Below the pieces are notes generated by a model. That model saw only the letters and a list, made by a program, of their open reading frames with translations. It searched no databases and was not told the origin of the DNA. The translations under genes and the position numbers were made by a program. A DNA stretch of 64,000 nt from Hyperoodon ampullatus (taxonomy: Eukaryota > Chordata > Mammalia > Artiodactyla > Ziphiidae), in the NCBI GenBank assembly GCA_949752795.1, contig OX457061.1, positions 31,376,425-31,440,424 on the forward strand, written 5' to 3'. Position 1 is the stretch's first letter. The number at the start of each line of letters is the position of its first letter. This document shows, piece by piece, positions 58,166-64,000 of this stretch.

Positions 58166-59799
58166 CTTAATTAATTTTGAGAGAGTGTGATTGCTCAATG
58201 TCACATATCTTATTGAACCAAGGAATGCCCTTGGGCACCATGTCTAACGGTTGTTAGATTTATGGCCTAGTCTCATGTTAAATACGGAAAGACAGGCTGT
58301 TGCTTGGATGTGCTATGCTTGACCCAGTTCTCTCTGAGCTCCATATTCATCCACTTCTGAAATTTCTACAGTGGCTTTTCCTCACTCAGTAGTAATAGCC
58401 TTTTGGCTTTCTGTGATAGCTTACTTTTCCTTTTTTCTTTTCAAATTACTTATGACCACTTGTTTTTTTATACATAATTTAAAGAACCGAAGCTAACACC
58501 CCTCCCCCATGTAACAGTTGGCAAAGACACTAAAAATATGCCAAACCTTAGTTTTATGTGTGTACTTTTTTTACCCCCTAAGAAATAATAAAAAAAAAAT
58601 TATACTTGCAAAACATGTAGTGTGGGTCTTGAATCAAGTAATCAAGTTACTCCTGCCAGATGCCTCTGACAGCACCCAAGAAGGTCTAGATTTCTGGGAA
58701 TTACATTCCCCGTGTGTACCCGTCCACATGTCTGTACTTTTTGAGTATGTAAGGTGTAGGCTGAATGCAGCCCCCATCCACCAGGACAAAATTCCTGGTG
58801 TTAAAAGGCAATACTAAGGACATTTTGGGGGGGATTTCAAACAGCATATTTTTGTCTCAACAGTCTGATGCTGAAGCAGACCTCCTCTGGAAAAGCAAGT
58901 CTGTTTCTTGTGCAATTTATCCCCAGCCCCCTCCCACCCTAGCCATATGCTTTTTCTATCTAACTCCCATCTCTTGGATGCCATAAGGTTTGGCAGAATC
59001 TTGGCATGGAGCTCAGAGATCTGAAATTATGTTGGGTGTGATGTCTGACCATCCTCTCCCTGTCTGTCCAGCTTTACTCTCCGTGGTAATATGGATATGC
59101 ATGGTGATATGGGTTTTGATGTGTCCCTCTGGCAGTTGGAACCAATTGCATCTCATTGATATTGATATGCTAACTCTGATTTAAATACTGCCTTTTAATT
59201 TAAAGAATTTTATTGGGAAGGTGTTCTTAGCATATGTTCCCAAATGACATTATTCTTCTGTAGCTGTAATTCAGTGGGAACTAGATTCAGTAGGAGCTGG
59301 ATCATTGCCCCTTGGATGTGATTCCTCTATCTACAAGATGTAGTGCCACAGTGCAGGGCATCAGTGACGAATGGTGGTCCTTGTGTTATTTAATACGGAA
59401 GATATACTCACATTGTTATGGCCCCTATGCTGTAAACACTTCAGGGTCAGTTGTGAAGCACTCTAGAAAGACCGCAATATTAGGTGCCATCTTGCTTCCC
59501 TGACCTCTGCCTTCCTCAACAATTTCCCACTGGGTTCCCTGACATCTTCCACCTACAGGATTCCCCTTCCTCAAGTCCTGAGCTCACCATGGTTGAGAAA
59601 GCTCCTGTTCTCCTTTCCCTTAACCACGGTCCTTAAAAGGAATTCAGCCTCTACCCCAGATCCAGGCTCCAGCAGCTAGCCACCACTCTCAGTTTCATCT
59701 CTGACCCACCCCCTAACCCACCTACTAACGTCTCTTTGGTAGCCAAATTTCAGACCTATGCACCACCAGGAGCTAGTTCAAGGTACCTATGAAGGTAGC
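58166..59799. other. Unassigned single-copy-like DNA
   Basis: No supported gene or repeat. Frames 58518-58817 and 58990-59184 have no motifs. Confidence 0.45.
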
Positions 59800-59846
59800 T
59801 CTTTATTCATTCATTCATTCATTCATTCATTCACTCATTCACTTAT
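59800..59846 (+). repeat. (ATTC)n microsatellite
   Basis: About ten ATTC units, the last ones imperfect. It probably derives from the tail of an old repeat that follows to about 60000. Confidence 0.95.
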
Positions 59847-62830
59847 GAAACATTTGCTGGATTCCTGCTCCAGATAGACTCTCTCCCAGGCCCTGTGAAG
59901 GAGACAGAAAGGTTATGGGACATTTACACAATAGTATGATAAAGCCTAAATTAGAGGGAAGCACAGAATGCTATGAAGCAAAGAAGAGATTTTTAACCCA
60001 GTCAGGGACTGAGCAGAGAGCAGAGAGGGGGCTGTACGGAGACATTTCCCTGGAAGCAAATTCATGGAACCATCTGCACGATGGAGCCCTTCTGCCTCCA
60101 TCCATGGGACTCTTTTCTGCCTTGGTTCTCTGCCTTGTACTTTACTGGTTGCCCTTTCTGGTTCTCCAGTCCCACCCCTGGCTGGAAGTCCCTCCCTGAA
60201 CCTCAGTGAATTTGGTTAGAGCCCAGGTACCATGCTTAGTTCCCACTGGCACTCCTCGCCCCTCCAGGTGATGGAACATGCCTGCCCCACCCATTGCCTG
60301 GGACCTTCCAGAGCCAGGTTCGCTACCTCCTGAGTGTTTGACCTCTGAGCCTTGGGCTCCCATTGCTGCCTCATCTTCCCGAGCAGTCAGACTGCCCAAC
60401 ACAGCTATGTGAAGAACCAGACTTTGGGAGCTGGGCTGGGGCCCACCTACCAGTCCACACCAGCCTGGTCCTGAGCCAGGTTAGCTTCCCCAGACCCCTT
60501 CTCTTTGGCCCCATCTTCTGGATTCTCCTCCCCACTCTTAGTCTGCATTTAACCCCCATCTCTTGCAGAGTTCTAGCATACCTTACATCTGAGCACAGCT
60601 GAACTACAAGTATAACTTACCTATATGTTGAATGGGCTGGATGTGGTAGAGTAAAATCCCCACATCATTTTTTTCCCAGCCAGCACTCTTTAAACCAGCT
60701 CTATTAGGAACCCCTTTCCTATCTGTGGATAATATGTCAAAAAGAGATATTAGCTTTTCTGGCAATTTCAGGTATCAGAACAGACTCATTTTTAGAGTAT
60801 TAAAAAGTTCACTTTGATTTAAATTAAATTTTCACTCTCTTACCCAATTCTCTCTGCCCTCCAATCCCCAGCTCAGGGCAGACTCAGGCTCAGCCTCCTG
60901 CCTTGGAGAAGAGAGGGGAGGTCTGTCCTTTCACCCTGACTCCCAGCTCTTGCTCTCTCCTGTCCATTCACCTACTGCTTCTGGGGAGGGGTAATTAGAG
61001 GGAAATATCAGTTCTTGTTTGACAGCTGCTGGCCTAATTGGGTCTTGATGTTCTCAGTGTGGCAGATGCCCAGATGCTCAAGGAGAGATTCTGTGAGTCC
61101 CTGAAGCCCCAGCCCTGACCCCCCAACCCCCAGGGGTTTCTGGCATGGATGATGTAGTCTCTGGCTCAGAGGGAACGCCTCCAGACTCTTCCTGCAGGCC
61201 TCTCTTCAGCCTGCAGGCAGTCCTCCTGCGGAGGTCCTTGCAGGATGGCCCCTGCTTACGTACTCTTGGTGGAGTCCACGTAACCCACGGGAAACCTACA
61301 CTCACCCGTGCCTCACCTTCCGAGGAGGGGGCTCTCCCTCTACTCTGCAGCCACAGGCAGCTCCCTGGGGGTTGAGGTGGGGTGAGCACACCCCCAGCTT
61401 CTTCCTTCATGCAGAGGGGATGGGCAGCTTCCTGCCAGATGGGCAACTCTCGTCCAAAAATCCCTTTTACTCTGACTCTCCTAAGCTCGTCTAGGCTGAA
61501 GGTGGGTGATGAACAAAGGGACCCGGGACCCATTTGTGGCCACCTGTGAGCGTCAGGCTTCAAAGAAAATTCTGAGACACTAGCAAAATTCCCGTTTAAC
61601 AGAGACACGCTGTGGACTGTTTCATTTGAGAAAATGTACCAGACAGGAATAGGCCCATCTGTGTGAACTTGAACTGTTCAGATTCATGAACCGAGACTCC
61701 CTCACTCCTCGGGGAAGCTCCTGTCGCTGCAGCTGGTATGTCCTGGGCTGCTTCCTGCAGCTGCGATGAGTCTCTATCAGCACATTTTGAGCCATAGGAT
61801 CTGGAGGGAAACCAGTGGAGAGCAGGGATCGAATGGAAAGGTTGTGGGGTGGATTAAAGTGACGCCCGCTGTCCACTGTGGTCCATAAACCCACGATAAA
61901 GAGGAAACCAGCTCCTGACAAAAGCTGGTCGTGGTGACTAGCAACGCGTGTGCCACCTGGAGACGGGACAGTGGTGGGATTGGCCTCACCTCCTGCCGGA
62001 ACCTCAGCCTGTGATGGTCGTGAGCCTGTGGAGGGGAGGGATGGAGAGAGAGGGTGCGTGCTGAGGCCTAGTGTGCTTCAGAGAAACCCCACTGGAAGAG
62101 ATTTGAGTCAGGAGGGGAGGGGACAGGGGAGGGAGAGAGGAGAAGGTGGGAGGAAGAGAAAGCATGTGAGAGTGAGGGAGAGAGAAAGAGAACGCAAACC
62201 AGAGCAAGCAATCCAGAAAGTAGGTAAAGACCAGCTGTGCTCTGGCCGCCTCGTGGGGCTGAGTGGGCCTCGCCCCGGGTGTCAAGAGAGCGTGCTGCCA
62301 CTTCACTGACTGCTCAGTCCTGAGCTACAGGGCTGTATCTGGCCTCCCGCCCACCCTCATGGGACTCGTAGTCTAAGTGGCAGAGAACATTAATGAAGGG
62401 TTCAATGCCAACGACTCCAAGGGAACTGCAGACAAATGCCTGCTTCCTGGAGGGGCAGGCATTCGGCCTGGGGTATGAAGAAGAATGGGGAAAGGTGGTG
62501 ACTGGGGAAGGAGGCTTTCAGGAGGAGGGGGCAGCAGCTGCGGTGGGGGGCAGGTGGTGGGAAACAGACACCCTCACACCCAGCAGGAGCATAGACCGGA
62601 CAGAAGCCAAGAGTTTGGTCGAGGGGTCGGGGGTCACCAATACTTTGGCTGACCTCTGTGAACTTCGTTGCTTGCCTTCTTCGACCTTTAATCATTTCTA
62701 AGCCACCCTGTGTGGTTGGAGTCCAGGCCCCAGCCCCTCCCGATAAGCGGCCGGTGTCACAGTCTCCGGTAGCTTCTGCGCAGCCTCCCAACCACCACCC
62801 CAGCTGCATCTTTGTCCTCCCCTCTCCTGA
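59847..62830. other. GC-richer DNA, no gene assigned
   Basis: About 3 kb, poor in repeats and higher in G+C than the rest. It holds several chance frames, the longest being 176 codons on minus (61078-61608). None has a recognisable domain, and splice sites cannot be supported. A GA-rich tract lies at 62110-62215. Confidence 0.45.
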
Positions 62831-62872
62831 CCCCGCCCCGTCCCCGCCCCGTCCCCGCCCCGTCCCCGCCCC
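62831..62872 (+). repeat. GC-box minisatellite (11 bp x 3.8)
   Basis: CCCCGCCCCGT repeated three times and then CCCCGCCCC, with no mismatch. Each unit contains an Sp1/KLF-type CCGCCCC box. CpGs also cluster in the ~100 bases upstream. Confidence 0.95.
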
Positions 62873-63019
62873 AGGAGGATGGGAAGTCGGTGAAGAACCT
62901 TCCCTGCTGCTTTAGACAGCGTGGCCTGCCTTCCCATCCTTTCCGTAGTCTCTACCCAGTGCACCGCTGGGAGATAGAAGGCCTTTGATGAAGAGTCACT
63001 GAATGAAGGAATGCAGGAA

Positions 63020-63195
63020 AACGAAGGGGCAAGAGCACGGCTGACTTTGGAGTCAGAAAGCCTGGCTTCGTCATCAGCTTCATCATTTTCTCCTGGACAA
63101 GTTTAAGTAAGTCACTTACCTTCTTTGCTTCCAATGTCCCGTTAACCCCCCTGGTGATTAAAGGAGTCAAATGAAATCGCTGCTAAGTAATGCAC
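63020..63195 (+). mobile_element. MIR SINE
   Basis: 'gactttggagtcagaaagcc', 'gtaagtcacttaccttcttt' and 'ggagtcaaatgaaatcgctg' follow the MIR order. Confidence 0.8.
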
Positions 63196-63309
63196 AAATA
63201 TCAGCTGTTTAACAAAACTCTAAGGCAATGGCATTAAACGCTACATAGAATTGTGTTTTCTAGCTGAGAAACTTTCAGAAATTATTTATCATGGCCTTAT
63301 GTGTTATCA

Positions 63310-63485
63310 GAGTTTTTCAACGTTTCCCGAAGGTAAGAATTACCTGGAACTCTGCTTAGAAATACAGCTTGCTGGGCTTCTTCCCAGAACTAGCATTTCC
63401 AGGGGAGAGGCCTGGTAATCTTATATTTAGCAAGTATTCCAGGTGATTCATGTCAGCAATCAGGTTTGGGAAATTGGGCTCTGTG
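63310..63485 (-). mobile_element. MER5-type hAT transposon relic
   Basis: 'tcagagtttttcaacgtttc', 'gaattacctggaactctgct' and, at the other end, 'ccaggtgattcatgtcagca' fit a worn MER5 copy. Strand is uncertain. Confidence 0.6.
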
Positions 63486-64000
63486 GTGTTATACAATCCT
63501 CAGGTGCTGGGAATCCACAGAGGAGATAAGAGTGAGCAATGGAAGCTGGGGGTGGGAAAAGAGAGGCAGTCGGTAATTTATTAGAGGTGAGTACCGAAGC
63601 CTTATTTTGTAAGTGTTGGGCATTATGGTTATTGCTATTAGTCCTGGCTGTGAATCAGAGTCAGGAACCTTTGTCCCGAGGCTAACCTTCTGCCTGTTAC
63701 TCCCATCCTGAAGATGAACAGCCCTGTTCTGTAGCAGCTACCGCTGTGGAAGGAAGGCCAGGGCACTGAAAGCATGAAGACAAGGAGGGACACAGAACCT
63801 TCCTCTTTAGCAGTTGCTCGGCTCCTGCCTACGGGAGAGCAGTCTGATCATGGGCAGAAGCCTTTGGGCAAGGCGAGCTTCTGCTTGAAGCTGAGCTTGT
63901 CCAGCCTTCCCTCTCCCTTGTGGGTAGAGAACTGCACTGCTCGGAAATGCAGGACTGACCACTGAAGAGAGAAATGCCAGCCCTTCTTCTCCCGCACAGC
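63486..64000. other. Unassigned DNA
   Basis: No gene or repeat supported. The 63-codon frame at 63774-63965 has no features. Confidence 0.4.

Noticed and set aside
59800..59846. (ATTC)n as part of a repeat array or CRISPR-like structure
   Set aside because: Simple tetranucleotide microsatellite without spacers; no CRISPR-like array anywhere, as expected in a mammal.
61078..61608. 176-codon minus-strand frame, longest outside repeats
   Set aside because: No domain, Pro/Gly/Arg-rich composition as expected from GC-rich non-coding DNA, overlapping frames on the other strand, no supported splice or promoter context.
62110..62215. GA-rich tract as a functional element
   Set aside because: Purine-rich low-complexity DNA only; no further support.

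Overview
This window is nuclear DNA from a mammal, almost certainly a cetacean. The best evidence is a set of young tRNA(Glu)-derived SINEs of the CHR type (cetacean/hippo/ruminant family) with intact A- and B-box-like Pol III promoter heads and clear target-site duplications. The youngest L1s also carry the cetartiodactyl-type 5' end. I found no intact protein-coding gene, rRNA, tRNA gene or CRISPR array. The open reading frames are L1 or SINE fragments, antisense shadows, or chance frames in GC-rich DNA. The window looks intergenic or deep-intronic.

Layout. 1-3312: 5' end of a full-length-type L1 on the minus strand (start of ORF2, broken ORF1, about 2 kb 5'UTR). It abuts 3313-4015, an L1 with an inverted 5' part (twin-priming structure). 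4016-9825: mostly single-copy DNA with one young 5'-truncated L1 (5582-7038, 8-bp TSD), an L2 tail and a MIR. 9826-13396: an old plus-strand L1 with an internal deletion. 13397-21009: AT-rich single-copy DNA with three CHR SINEs, an old L1 fragment, an old repeat and one possible exon-like frame. 21010-24260: an old L1 whose ORF2 tail is joined to ORF1.

24268-37480 is one ancient minus-strand L1 stretched to about 13 kb by later insertions: an older SINE, a Tigger-like DNA transposon itself split by a CHR SINE, three retroposons stacked on one target site, a 3.7-kb L1 flanked by ~125-bp direct repeats (with a SINE and a 143-bp tandem duplication inside), and another CHR SINE. 37615-39555 is an oppositely oriented old L1. 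It is followed by a decayed endogenous-retrovirus integrase fragment and then a U6 snRNA/L1 chimeric retropseudogene.

41-58 kb mixes L2, MIR, MER5, L1 and CHR copies with single-copy DNA, a strong CTCF-like motif at 48.7 kb, and an old plus-strand L1 (52.3-56.2 kb) carrying further insertions. From about 58 kb to the end the DNA is GC-richer and poor in L1, with MIR/MER5 relics and an 11-bp GC-box minisatellite at 62.83 kb.

Nothing here works together as a pathway. The content is a layered record of retrotransposition, with L1 machinery supplying the CHR SINE, U6 and truncated L1 insertions. Family names come from recognition by eye, and ages and subfamilies were not computed.
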